DNA of 16,280 nt from Bacteroidales bacterium UBA1797 (lineage in GTDB: Bacteria; Bacteroidota; Bacteroidia; Bacteroidales; VadinHA17): positions 5,274-21,553 of the forward strand of contig DCFT01000162.1 of assembly GCA_002319885.1 (NCBI GenBank), read 5' to 3'. A program made the translations under genes and the position numbers. A model generated the notes under the pieces. That model was not told the origin of the DNA. It worked only from the letters and a program-made list of their open reading frames with translations, and did not search any database. How positions within the stretch are numbered: position 1 is the first letter of the stretch; every line of letters begins with the position of its first letter. Positions 7,623 through 15,447 of this stretch are shown one piece after another.

Positions 7623-8072
7623 TTATAACATAAATTTGTCAGTTGATAATACAATTTCTGGCCCTGGAAATTGAGTTCCTGCATCATCTTCAGCTGTAAT
7701 AAATATTTTAACAGGTTTAAATGCAGATACTGTACTGAAAGATCCTTTAAGTTGTTTTGACATAAAACCCTTTGAACTAATTAACTGGCCTATATTTTTT
7801 GTCATGTCGCGGTCAGTCATCATCCAGACTATATAAGTAAGTCTTGATGGTTGTAGTCTTGAGGATTCAGCCAGACCTGAAATAGATATCTTAATATTGT
7901 AATTGTTATTATTGTCCGTTTTTATTTTAACTGAACCTGTAGCTGCGGGGACAACTGCTGAATTCAAAAAACTAACACTCGTTGCGCATGAGAAAAATGA
8001 AAAAATAATGATCGTTGCTAAAATACCGCGCAGTATATTTTTCTTTAGGTGGTTCAATTTTGTGGCTTTCAT
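7623..8072 (-). CDS. Putative lipoprotein of unknown function
   Basis: A 149-residue protein with a basic N-terminus, a hydrophobic signal (about 14-27) and a cysteine at residue 29 in FFSCATS, which fits a Bacteroidota lipobox (Ser at -1). After processing, residues SVSFLNSAVVPAATGSVKI, a polyasparagine turn (DNNNNY), SRLQPSRLTYIVWMMTD, and FKPVKIFITAEDD suggest a compact beta-rich domain. From memory, proteins with the same VPAA, LQP..YVVW and KIFITAE strings are common as hypothetical lipoproteins in Bacteroidota. It forms a single-gene unit between promoter S4 (8133-8191) and the terminator at 7466-7493. The role is unknown; an envelope location is inferred. Confidence 0.8.
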   Translation of the reverse strand: MKATKLNHLKKNILRGILATIIIFSFFSCATSVSFLNSAVVPAATGSVKIKTDNNNNYNIKISISGLAESSRLQPSRLTYIVWMMTDRDMTKNIGQLISSKGFMSKQLKGSFSTVSAFKPVKIFITAEDDAGTQFPGPEIVLSTDKFML

Positions 8073-8132
8073 ATTGTATTAATATTGTTAATAAATTTAC
8101 TCACTCAGTTAGAGAGCATATTTCTCCAAATA

Positions 8133-8191
8133 CAAAGTTGAGCTGAATATTCTCAGAATGTGTTACATAATTCCTTAAAAGAGTTTCAACA
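8133..8191 (-). promoter_or_regulatory. Repeat-type promoter S4
   Basis: On the minus strand: TGTTGAAAC (8191-8183, a degenerate repeat), 12-nt spacer, TTATGTAAC (8170-8162, perfect), 21-nt spacer, CAACTTTG (8140-8133; one mismatch to TAnnTTTG). The leader to the lipoprotein ATG is about 60 nt. The fixed spacing is kept although the distal repeat is weak. Confidence 0.7.
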
Positions 8192-8267
8192 TTTACAGAT
8201 TTATGGCATAACGGCACAACGTCATAAGTGGGAAAGACAATAGTGTAAGTTTGTATAATTTAAGATA

Positions 8268-10112
8268 TTAATGGTATAACACAGGCGCAGGTTCTCCAAT
8301 CTGAAAATCTCTGAATCCAAAATCATTTGTGCTGAAGGAATTCATTTTAAAAATATTCTGGCCACTGCCCGGGATCACAGGATAAAAAGAGATGGATAAT
8401 TGAAATGTGCCAAAAATCAGATTTTCATTTTTTATTAAGAAGCCAAACCCAATTTGTGAATATAATTTACGATTTTTAAATCCTGAAATTGCATCACCAA
8501 GAATACCAATAGAGCAAGCGACAAATGGTCCAAAATGGAATCCGAAAAAATTCCAGGGAGCATACGATTGAGTTTGTAATGACAAAAGGAGCCGGTTTGT
8601 ACCAGACAGAATTTTGCTGTTAAATCCAACAATACCAATACCATGATCATCATTGAGAGTTAAAGTATCATAAGAGAACCTGTTTATGCCTATAATAACC
8701 TGTGGTTTTACAAATTGCCTGAATTTCCATTTTCCGATTTCAAATAATCCCGTGAAATAATTAACGCCAAAAGATATAGCTCCCTGTTCTTTATGTGATG
8801 CTCGAATGAAAGTTCCGTATTCAAAGTTGGTGCTCAAGTATCCCCATTGATAATAGTCTCCAAATGAAAATCGTAAGCCCAGATATGGTCGCCAGGAATT
8901 GTCTCTTAACTGGCAGCCTCCCGTCAATTCAAAAACCTGTCCGACCGGAACATCTTCTATAGTGCCATACTTAAACAGAAATCTGTCCTGAACATATTTA
9001 CGCGTAGAAATTCCTATTCCGGCCATATAGAAATCCTGGTTTGAATATATTTTCAACGAATCATTGATATCTGTTGGTTTTTGAAGGTATCGTATACGCA
9101 GATAACGAACAGATAAAATTAAATTGGTTGAAAAGTCTTCCTCTGTGGAACCTTTGAAAATATGGAATGCCTTGGCTGCCCAAAAATCCTGTGTTTTAAA
9201 TTTCAGATTCAGAGGAATATATAACGAATTAACAGGTTTAAGTGAATCTCTTTTTACCCGGGTTGCAAATGAAATGCCCCCTGCCCATTTTGCATAAGGA
9301 GAATAAAATGGCCGCACAATAGCAAGGCTTCTTCTTATATTTCCGTATCCGTCGATTTCGTAATGCAAATTTGAGTTGATATAGGTGGTCTTAATATTCG
9401 GAATGAAATAATTTGTCCTGAAGGCACTGATACCGGTACTGATGTTTCTTGCAAAAACATCCTGAAACTCGTGACCCAATCCTAAAAAGTTATTGTCTGT
9501 CAGGCCAATCTTCGCCTGTGAACTTGAAAAGACTGCTTCCCCGGTGATACTCCAGTTATCCAGTTCACGGATAAAAATATCTACAGAATCGGATTTTGCT
9601 TTGGGTGAATCAACATAAAAAGAAACATCATGCACAAATTTCTGGATTCGTATCAAACGCTCCGACTCTTTGACAAAAAATGAGTTAAATGGTTCATTTT
9701 CACGGATAAGTAAAAGATTTCGGATCGTTATAGCCTGTGTTTTAATATGCGTACCATTTCCAAACCTGGTTAATCTGGTCTGTATAGGCATAGTTGTATC
9801 ACTCGCTGAAAATCCGAAAGGATCAAGGGTAACAATGTTTATCTTTCGTATTATTTTACCCTGAAAAGTAATGTATGGTTTCTGGATCAGTTTTTTATAA
9901 ACTTTTTTTTTGACTTCTCTTTTTGAAATTATGGAGATCGGTTTGAAAATCAACCGGTACAAAAAAGTATTAAACTTGTTTCGTTTTGAATAGGTTTCAA
10001 TATCCTTATAAAGTTGGGTAGAATCTTTTTTGACTGCAGTTTCCTGACCAAAAGTAAAATGGTTGATTAAAACTAAGACAGAAAGTAGTATGATTATTTT
10101 TTTTGACCACAT
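8268..10112 (-). CDS. Omp85-like outer-membrane barrel with POTRA domain
   Basis: A 614-residue protein with a signal peptide (1-22, cleavage near FTFG-QE), a basic linker (40-80), one POTRA-like region (about 83-185, GKIIRKINIVTLDPFG... to RELDNWSI), and a beta-barrel rich in alternating aromatic residues (about 190-580). The barrel opens with KIGLTDNNFLGLGHEF, typical of Omp85 proteins. The lid-loop motif normally VRGF/Y is seen as GIVGF (493-497), lacking the conserved arginine. A 35-residue tail follows the last strand. It is the last gene of mlaE-mlaF-mlaD, 50 bp after mlaD. As Omp85 proteins insert or pass molecules through the outer membrane, it may act as the outer-membrane partner of this MCE lipid transporter; that role is inferred from position alone. 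BamA itself is unlikely because five POTRA domains are absent. Confidence 0.8.
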   Translation of the reverse strand: MWSKKIIILLSVLVLINHFTFGQETAVKKDSTQLYKDIETYSKRNKFNTFLYRLIFKPISIISKREVKKKVYKKLIQKPYITFQGKIIRKINIVTLDPFGFSASDTTMPIQTRLTRFGNGTHIKTQAITIRNLLLIRENEPFNSFFVKESERLIRIQKFVHDVSFYVDSPKAKSDSVDIFIRELDNWSITGEAVFSSSQAKIGLTDNNFLGLGHEFQDVFARNISTGISAFRTNYFIPNIKTTYINSNLHYEIDGYGNIRRSLAIVRPFYSPYAKWAGGISFATRVKRDSLKPVNSLYIPLNLKFKTQDFWAAKAFHIFKGSTEEDFSTNLILSVRYLRIRYLQKPTDINDSLKIYSNQDFYMAGIGISTRKYVQDRFLFKYGTIEDVPVGQVFELTGGCQLRDNSWRPYLGLRFSFGDYYQWGYLSTNFEYGTFIRASHKEQGAISFGVNYFTGLFEIGKWKFRQFVKPQVIIGINRFSYDTLTLNDDHGIGIVGFNSKILSGTNRLLLSLQTQSYAPWNFFGFHFGPFVACSIGILGDAISGFKNRKLYSQIGFGFLIKNENLIFGTFQLSISFYPVIPGSGQNIFKMNSFSTNDFGFRDFQIGEPAPVLYH

Positions 10113-10162
10113 TTGAATTTGCCACTTTTAAATCATTTACCATGGAATTATTTTTCTGTTTA

Positions 10163-10894
10163 TCATTTGTTTTTTTGTTCCTCTGCCTTTTTTTCTAAAG
10201 AATCCGACTTGATTTTTTCAGCTGCTTTTTCTTTTCTCCTGTAATAGCCTCTTAAAAGGAAATTATCTTTAGCAGCATTCATATTTTCGTCCAGTCCTTT
10301 GCTGCTTTTCTTAAGATTCACTATTGTCTGATTAATATTTGAAGCAATAGTTGAATCCTTAATAAATCTTCCAAGTGTTCCGTGTCCGCTATTGATTTGA
10401 GTCATAATTCCTGCCAGCTGATCAGAAATAATTACGGCATTATTAGCAGTTACCTGAAGACTAGCCATTATGGCATCCGGTTCAACCGGTTCTTTTGATG
10501 ATATTTGCTGGCCGTCTTTTGCCAACACAGCATCTGCACTGCCCTGGGTTATGATTAATATTCTATCACCTATAAGTCCTGCTGAACCTATAGCGGCTTC
10601 ACAGTCTGCTTTAATAAACTTCTGTACGCTTTGTTGAATCAACATATCAACCTGAACGGTTGAATCATTAATTATTTTAATGTTGTCGACTGTACCGACA
10701 TTGATACCTGAAAAGCGTATATTATTCCCTACCTGTAACCCGCTTACGTTATAGAAAGTAGTTGTAAGCTTAAATACTGGAACAAAAAGATTCTTCTGCC
10801 TGCCTATTATAAAAACAGCTACTATAAAAATCAATAGTCCACCTGCTATAAACAAGCCTAAACGTACTTTGAACTTAATTGTATGATTTTCCAT
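10163..10894 (-). CDS. mlaD: MlaD-like MCE-domain lipid transport protein
   Basis: A 243-residue protein with one N-terminal membrane anchor (about 11-31) and an MCE domain (about 38-118): FYNVSGLQVGNNIRFSGINVGTVDNIKI and GSAGLIGDRILIITQGS are diagnostic. The rest (about 145-243) is predicted helical and ends in a highly charged KEKAAEKIKSDSLEKKAEEQKNK tail. In the family, six MCE subunits form a ring on the MlaE permease and carry phospholipid across the periplasm. The gene lies between mlaF (33 bp upstream) and the Omp85-like gene. The start ATG at 10894 gives MENHTIKFKVRLG, with basic residues before the anchor as expected. Confidence 0.9.
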   Translation of the reverse strand: MENHTIKFKVRLGLFIAGGLLIFIVAVFIIGRQKNLFVPVFKLTTTFYNVSGLQVGNNIRFSGINVGTVDNIKIINDSTVQVDMLIQQSVQKFIKADCEAAIGSAGLIGDRILIITQGSADAVLAKDGQQISSKEPVEPDAIMASLQVTANNAVIISDQLAGIMTQINSGHGTLGRFIKDSTIASNINQTIVNLKKSSKGLDENMNAAKDNFLLRGYYRRKEKAAEKIKSDSLEKKAEEQKNK

Positions 10895-10927
10895 TTTTTT
10901 TGCTTTTAAACCTGGTACTTTTTAATA

Positions 10928-11698
10928 TTATTTAAAGAATGATCTGATAAGGGTATCATCAGACTTTTCAAAATCTCTCAATTCACCTTCTTTATAAACT
11001 TCCCCGTTATAAAGCATAATTATTCGTTTTGCAGTGTTGCGGGCGCATTCTATATCGTGTGTGATAATGAGGGAAGAAGTTTTATATTTTTTCTGAACAT
11101 CATTGATGAGTGAACTTATTTCATCGGAGGTTGCAGGATCAAGTCCGGTTGTAGGTTCATCGTATAAAATGATCATCGGATCAATAACAATAGTACGGGC
11201 CAGGCTGATTCGCTTACGCATTCCTCCTGAGAGCTGAGATGGCATCTTGTCAATTGCATCAGCCAATCCGACATTCTCTAATGCTTCATTTACTTTTTCA
11301 TTCATCTCCTTTTTAGTGAGATTCTTTTTTATTCTCTTAAGTGGAAATTCCAGGTTTTGTCTTACAGTCATTGAGTCATATAATGCGCCACTCTGAAAAA
11401 GAAAACCGATCTTCTTTCGTAATTCTCCTAATTTTTCACCGTTTAGATTGCTTATATCTTCTCCAAATACTTTTATTGTTCCGTAATCAGGATCAAATAG
11501 TCCGACTATGCACTTTATCAGCACGGATTTTCCGGAGCCTGATTTCCCTAGTATTGCAAGGTTTTCGCCTTTAAAAAGTTGAAGCGATACATCTTTTAAT
11601 ACTTCCTGTGCACCAAATCCTTTCCTGAGGTTTGATATTTCGATAACTTGTTCATAGTTTTCCGATTTTCCTTGAAAATTTGACGATACATAGTCCAT
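10928..11698 (-). CDS. mlaF: MlaF-like ABC transporter ATPase
   Basis: A 256-residue ATPase with Walker A GKSGSGKS (51-58), Q-loop Q102, signature LSGGM (156-160), Walker B with D180/E181 (ILYDEP) and switch His214 (ITHD). The LSGGMRKRISLARTI and FQSGALYDSMTV strings are typical of the MlaF (Mkl-type) branch that powers MCE lipid transport. It would dimerise under the MlaE permease in the cytoplasm. It carries an unusual N-terminal extension of about 18 residues before the first ABC strand. It starts 26 bp after mlaE, so the two are almost certainly co-transcribed. Confidence 0.93.
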   Translation of the reverse strand: MDYVSSNFQGKSENYEQVIEISNLRKGFGAQEVLKDVSLQLFKGENLAILGKSGSGKSVLIKCIVGLFDPDYGTIKVFGEDISNLNGEKLGELRKKIGFLFQSGALYDSMTVRQNLEFPLKRIKKNLTKKEMNEKVNEALENVGLADAIDKMPSQLSGGMRKRISLARTIVIDPMIILYDEPTTGLDPATSDEISSLINDVQKKYKTSSLIITHDIECARNTAKRIIMLYNGEVYKEGELRDFEKSDDTLIRSFFK

Positions 11699-11724
11699 AA
11701 TATTTTATATTCAATATTTTCAAA

Positions 11725-12561
11725 TTATAGTAAATCAGTAACTTGTACTGCAATAAGGTCGACAATTATAACAAGCAGTGAGGATATGACAACTGCAGAA
11801 TTAGCAGCTATTCCTACACTTTCCGTTCCACGACCGGCTGTATATCCTTTGTAGCATCCTATGAGTCCGATCACGGCGCCAAAAAAGAAAGATTTTATTA
11901 CAGCAGGCAAAAAATCAATAAACTCAAGGTGGCTGAAAGCCTGGGAACAGAACAGAACAAAAGACACATCTCCCTTAATATTTACTCCAAGCCAGCTTCC
12001 TGCGATACCGAGAGTGTCTGCATATAATATCAGTAAGGGGATCATCAGGGTGGCAGCCAAAACTCTGGTAACAACCAAAAACTTCATAGGGTTGGTGGAC
12101 GATACTTCCATCGCATCAATCTGTTCAGTCACCCTCATTGATCCTAATTCAGCACCCATTCCGGAGCCAATTTTCCCTGCACAAATCAATGCAGTGATAA
12201 CCGGCCCCATTTCTCTTATAAGTGAGACTGACACCATTCCCGGCAGCAAGGATACGGCTCCGAAATGAACCAGGGATGGGCGTGCCTGAATTGTAAGCAC
12301 CAGACCCATAATGAAACCGGTGACTGTAATTAGTGGTACTGATTTATAGCCGATTAAAAAGGATTGACGCAGGAATTCTTTAAATTCAAAATCACTTGAA
12401 AAAGTTTCCTTTACTGTACGGAAAAAGAATAAAAAGAAATCGGCGACATCTGTGAGTAATTTGTGCGCATCAACCGTTTTTGCAATAGCTTTTTCGCTGA
12501 GTCTTATGGAGTGCTCCTTAGCAATGTTTTTTGCCTTTATAACAGGATTAATTTTTTTCAT
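11725..12561 (-). CDS. mlaE: MlaE-like permease of MCE lipid transporter
   Basis: A 278-residue polytopic membrane protein. Residues 1-65 form helical, amphipathic N-terminal segments, followed by about five membrane helices. The segment IREMGPVITALICAGKIGSGMGAELGSMRVTEQIDAMEV (115-153) holds the MlaE/EQIDAM signature contacting the ATPase; it is cited here in parts: REMGPV, GAELGSM, EQIDAM (146-151). The TAGRGTESVG string near the C-terminus is also family-typical. It is the first gene of the operon; the ATG at 12561 is preceded by a 211-bp intergenic region without a repeat-type promoter. It forms the inner-membrane channel of the transporter. Confidence 0.93.
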   Translation of the reverse strand: MKKINPVIKAKNIAKEHSIRLSEKAIAKTVDAHKLLTDVADFFLFFFRTVKETFSSDFEFKEFLRQSFLIGYKSVPLITVTGFIMGLVLTIQARPSLVHFGAVSLLPGMVSVSLIREMGPVITALICAGKIGSGMGAELGSMRVTEQIDAMEVSSTNPMKFLVVTRVLAATLMIPLLILYADTLGIAGSWLGVNIKGDVSFVLFCSQAFSHLEFIDFLPAVIKSFFFGAVIGLIGCYKGYTAGRGTESVGIAANSAVVISSLLVIIVDLIAVQVTDLL

Positions 12562-12772
12562 TGAAGAATTTGATTTCGCACTCTATAGCCAGCTTTAATG
12601 TATCCTGAAAATTTGTCCCGCCAAAATATTTGAATTAGTCGGGTTTTGCAGATTAAGATATCTTACTATCATGAAAAAACAGGCATGTATCATGATGGGG
12701 AATGTTCAAAATTTAAAAAGTCATTGCTTGACGATTGGCTGTAAACGATGACTTGCAGAACAAAATCTATTA

Positions 12773-12967
12773 TTAAAGAGCTGCAATAATTTTTTGCAGC
12801 TCTTCTTTTGTTTTTCCTAATTTTTTTTGAAGTTTTCCATACATTTCGTCTTTCCTGCCTTCTTTAAACATAAGGTCATTGTCGGTTAAGACAGCAAATC
12901 TCTGTTTTAGTTTGCCTTTTTGCTCATTCCAGGTTCCTTTTAATTCAGTAGTATTTTTCATTTTCAA
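12773..12967 (-). CDS. CsbD-like stress protein (second copy)
   Basis: A 64-residue protein with the CsbD pattern: ELKGTWNEQKGKLKQRF, LTDNDL and a helical KLQKKLGKTKEELQKII tail. CsbD-like proteins are general-stress markers without known activity; they are small, soluble and highly charged. It follows the first CsbD-like gene by 14 bp and closes the DUF6600 operon. The true start could be the second ATG (MKNTTELKG). The last codons form one arm of a long hairpin (see 12776-12804). Confidence 0.88.
   Translation of the reverse strand: MKMKNTTELKGTWNEQKGKLKQRFAVLTDNDLMFKEGRKDEMYGKLQKKLGKTKEELQKIIAAL
12776..12804 (-). terminator. Hairpin overlapping the end of the CsbD-like CDS
   Basis: AAGAGCTGCAA (12776-12786) and TTGCAGCTCTT (12794-12804) form a perfect 11-bp inverted repeat with a 7-nt loop. 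It is made from the last nine sense codons (ELQKIIAAL) directly before the stop TAA. The flank read after it on the minus strand is TAATAATAGATTTTG, T-rich but not a pure tract, so termination or mRNA 3'-end protection is inferred. Confidence 0.7.
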
Positions 12968-12981
12968 TCGTTGATTTAGTT

Positions 12982-13164
12982 TTAAATTGATATAATGATG
13001 CTTAGAAGCTCCAATTTTGATTTACACAGTTTATTTCCAAGCATTTCGATCATCTCTTTTTCTTTCCCTTCGGGATATAGTAAGTCTTCGTCAGTTATGG
13101 CAGGAAATTTTTCCTTGAGTTTTCCTTTTTTCTTTTCCCAATACCCTGTTACATTAATATTCAT
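12982..13164 (-). CDS. CsbD-like stress protein (first copy)
   Basis: A 60-residue charged protein with GYWEKKKGKLKEKFPAITDEDL and the helical tail GKEKEMIEMLGNKL, the CsbD layout. It aligns with the neighbouring 64-residue protein (W-E-KGKLK-F-TD-DL shared), so the pair probably arose by tandem duplication. It lies 51 bp after the DUF6600 gene. No separate promoter is obvious in the gap, which suggests expression from S5. Confidence 0.88.
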   Translation of the reverse strand: MNINVTGYWEKKKGKLKEKFPAITDEDLLYPEGKEKEMIEMLGNKLCKSKLELLSIIISI

Positions 13165-13215
13165 GGTACTTGATTTTTAGTGAGGTAAAAGTCTATTTTA
13201 TTGATATTTATCATT

Positions 13216-14496
13216 CTATTTAATTCCTTTTTCTGAATTTGATTTTTTTTGTGGATCTTTTTTATTGTTTTGTATGGTTTTTGATAAATTCTGTCGCCTT
13301 CCTGTTTTCTGAGCCTTATTCGTATTTACAGCCTTTGCATTATTTGGTTGGAGTTCATTTCTGACATTGGAATGGTTTGCATCTTGAGTTTTTATATTAT
13401 TTGGATGGGATTCTCTTTTAATGTTTTGAGGTGGATATATTTTTTCTGTTTTTGCATTATTTGGTTGCTGGTCCATTTTAAGATTCTGATTGGTGTTTAT
13501 ATGCTGTGATTTTACATTTACAGGTTGCCTGACTGTACTGATATCTCTCTGTGGATTTGAGTTCTGAGATTGTATTGGTTTTGAATCATTCAATTTCTTT
13601 TGAGTAACAGAAGTATTTGTGTGCCTGACATCTTTGGAATATTGATTGGGATTTGAGTTTCCGGATTGATTTGTCATTTTCCTTTCTGAGGCCTGTGTCA
13701 TATCCTTAAGGTTGGTTATTCTTGACGGAGCAGGTTGCTTTTCCCTGTTGCTGTTTTTCACCACTTCAGGTCTGTATATCTGGAAATGATTATTAGTTAG
13801 TACTTGTCCCGGTTTATTGTATTCCCCAATAGCCACAGGATTGAATTTTCTTCCGGTTGCTTTTTGAATTTCTGACCTGGCAGGGCCTGTTACATATGTC
13901 GTATGTCTATTGCTGTCAAAATAAGTATTATTCATCACTGATGAATGTCTGACAACACGGTACTGATCAGTCTGGCTTATATAATAATGATTAATATCAG
14001 TTCTGTCAATATCCCTGTCTCTTACGAATATCCAGTGATCATTGTGGATATCATATGCTCTGCCAAAAGTAGCTGAGATGCTGATGCCGGGTGCCATTGG
14101 GGCCCATCCGTAATAGCCGGCTGCTGTTCTCCACGTTACCCATGCCGGACCCCATTCATTACCTGGTACCCAGAACCAACCATAATATTGATCATAATCC
14201 CAGCGTCCGTAATGAAATGGAGCCCATCCCCAACTATAATCCGATATCCATGTCCAACCATCATCAGTCAGGATCCAATGACCCTCAGTCGAATAGGGTA
14301 CAAAATCGGGACCGGCATCAGGAATCCATACAAACCCCCATTGAGGATAGTTAACCCATTCACCGTATGGGCTTAACTGATCATAAAAAACCTGAAAACT
14401 TATGTTAGATTGCTGAGCTGATGCCTGTTTAGTAAAAATCGATGAAGTATTAAATACCAGGCACAAGACTAATGAAATTTTAATGACTGATCTCAT
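13216..14496 (-). CDS. DUF6600/YXWGXW-type secreted protein with N/Q/K-rich tail
   Basis: A 426-residue protein with a signal peptide (cleavage after ASA, residue 27). The first domain (30-150) is packed with aromatic Trp/Gly motifs: YGEWVNYPQWGFVWIP, WTWISDYSWGWAPFHYGRW, YYGWFWVPGNEWGPAWVTWR, YYGWAPM. This is the YXWGXW-like arrangement of DUF6600 proteins. Residues 250-426 are low-complexity, rich in Asn, Gln, Lys and Pro, with an approximately 20-residue repeat (QPVNVK at 324, QPNNAK at 344, HPNNIK at 364, QPNNAK at 383). An envelope or periplasmic location is inferred; the activity is unknown. It is the first gene of an operon with two CsbD-like genes and has promoter S5 77 nt upstream. 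Confidence 0.85.
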   Translation of the reverse strand: MRSVIKISLVLCLVFNTSSIFTKQASAQQSNISFQVFYDQLSPYGEWVNYPQWGFVWIPDAGPDFVPYSTEGHWILTDDGWTWISDYSWGWAPFHYGRWDYDQYYGWFWVPGNEWGPAWVTWRTAAGYYGWAPMAPGISISATFGRAYDIHNDHWIFVRDRDIDRTDINHYYISQTDQYRVVRHSSVMNNTYFDSNRHTTYVTGPARSEIQKATGRKFNPVAIGEYNKPGQVLTNNHFQIYRPEVVKNSNREKQPAPSRITNLKDMTQASERKMTNQSGNSNPNQYSKDVRHTNTSVTQKKLNDSKPIQSQNSNPQRDISTVRQPVNVKSQHINTNQNLKMDQQPNNAKTEKIYPPQNIKRESHPNNIKTQDANHSNVRNELQPNNAKAVNTNKAQKTGRRQNLSKTIQNNKKDPQKKSNSEKGIK

Positions 14497-14853
14497 GGTG
14501 TTTTTAGTGAATTTTCAAATTCTTATTATTTAGTCGCAGTCCTTTTCCTAAAAAAAGTTCTACTTAATCATAACAAAATTAAGGTTTTGGCTTTTCGTGA
14601 GTGTTACATAACTTTCGGAAAGAGTTACATAATTCACGCTTGCGGATTGTGACGACAGATATGCATCTCATTAAAGAAAGAGTCACTTTGGTTTTAACGC
14701 TTTTTAATGCATAGAGATATTATAGTGCAGCACTCCCGGTTTGACCTTTTACAAAAAATTACATATCTTATGTATTCAGCTTTGAAAAATGCATTATAGA
14801 ACCGTTCCATAACTGAAAGGATTGCTGAAGAAATATAAAAGAAATAAGATTTT
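14497..14853. other. Intergenic stretch with S5 and little else
   Basis: This 357-bp region between the DUF6600 start and the end of the AraC-family gene contains promoter S5 (14574-14632). The remaining 220 bp show no ORF of note and no clear hairpin. A single ATTACATAT at 14759-14767 resembles half of the promoter repeat, but has no partner 21 bp away. Confidence 0.7.
14574..14632 (-). promoter_or_regulatory. Repeat-type promoter S5 (best-conserved copy)
   Basis: On the minus strand: TTATGTAAC (14632-14624), the 12-nt spacer TCTTTCCGAAAG, TTATGTAAC (14611-14603), a 21-nt spacer, then TAATTTTG (14581-14574), a perfect TAnnTTTG -7 box. Both 9-mers match the consensus exactly. It serves the DUF6600-CsbD-CsbD operon with a leader of about 77 nt. 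Confidence 0.85.
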
Positions 14854-15414
14854 TTAAAGACTCCCCAGGGAACCCCGTCTTTTGTGCCTGAGGTTTTTAA
14901 AATGAGATGGTGTCAGACCTGTCATTTTCTTAAACTGGTTTGAAAGATGGGCTACGCTGCTGTAATGAAGTTTCCAGGCAATCTCGGTAAGATTGAGCTC
15001 ATCATAAACAAGGAGTTCTTTCACCTTCTCTATTTTATTAGCAAGGTAAAATTGCTCAATTGTAGATCCATTGACTTCTGAAAAATGATTGGAAAGGTAT
15101 GTGTAATTGTGATTTAGTTTTTCGCTCAGGTAATCTGATAAGTTTATTTTTATCTGTTCATCATTAAAATGTATCAGTTCAATAATAATGGTTTTTATTT
15201 TTTCAACCAGTATTTTTTTACTGTCGTCCATCAGTTCAAGCCCTGTCAGTTTGAGGGCATTTTTCAGCTTATCCACTTGATCATTTGATATCTTGTCAGT
15301 TATTTCAGCCTCACCTAATTCAACAGTAGTAAAATGCAATCCAAGTTTTTCCAGTTCCGATTTTACAACCATCTTACACCGGAGGCAAACCATATTTTTG
15401 ATGTAAAGTTTCAA
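14854..15414 (-). CDS. AraC-family regulator with N-terminal HMA-like domain
   Basis: About 186 residues when started at the TTG at 15414 (MKLYIKNMVCLRCKMVVKS). The first 65 residues resemble a ferredoxin-like HMA fold with the metal-binding pattern M-x-C-x-x-C (Cys10, Cys13). The C-terminal 100 residues are an AraC-type double helix-turn-helix: LSEKLNHNYTYLSNHFSE and LNLTEIAWKLHYSSVAHLSNQFKKMTGLTPSHFKNLR. A longer reading frame opens at 15450, but that start overlaps the likely -7 box (15448-15455), so it is rejected. The family is a DNA-binding transcription regulator, usually an activator. Copper or another soft metal, or a thiol signal, could be sensed by CxxC; this is inference. It stands alone between S5 and the divergent S6-driven gene. 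Confidence 0.85.
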   Translation of the reverse strand: MKLYIKNMVCLRCKMVVKSELEKLGLHFTTVELGEAEITDKISNDQVDKLKNALKLTGLELMDDSKKILVEKIKTIIIELIHFNDEQIKINLSDYLSEKLNHNYTYLSNHFSEVNGSTIEQFYLANKIEKVKELLVYDELNLTEIAWKLHYSSVAHLSNQFKKMTGLTPSHFKNLRHKRRGSLGSL

Positions 15415-15447
15415 TTTTATTATCTTTAGTTTCAGTAATCTGTTAAA

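Noticed and set aside
11861..12268. 135-codon plus-strand ORF inside mlaE
   Set aside because: It is antisense to the conserved permease and explained by codon bias on the opposite strand.
14759..14767. Seventh promoter repeat ATTACATAT
   Set aside because: No partner 9-mer at 21 bp on either side and no -7 box at the set distance.
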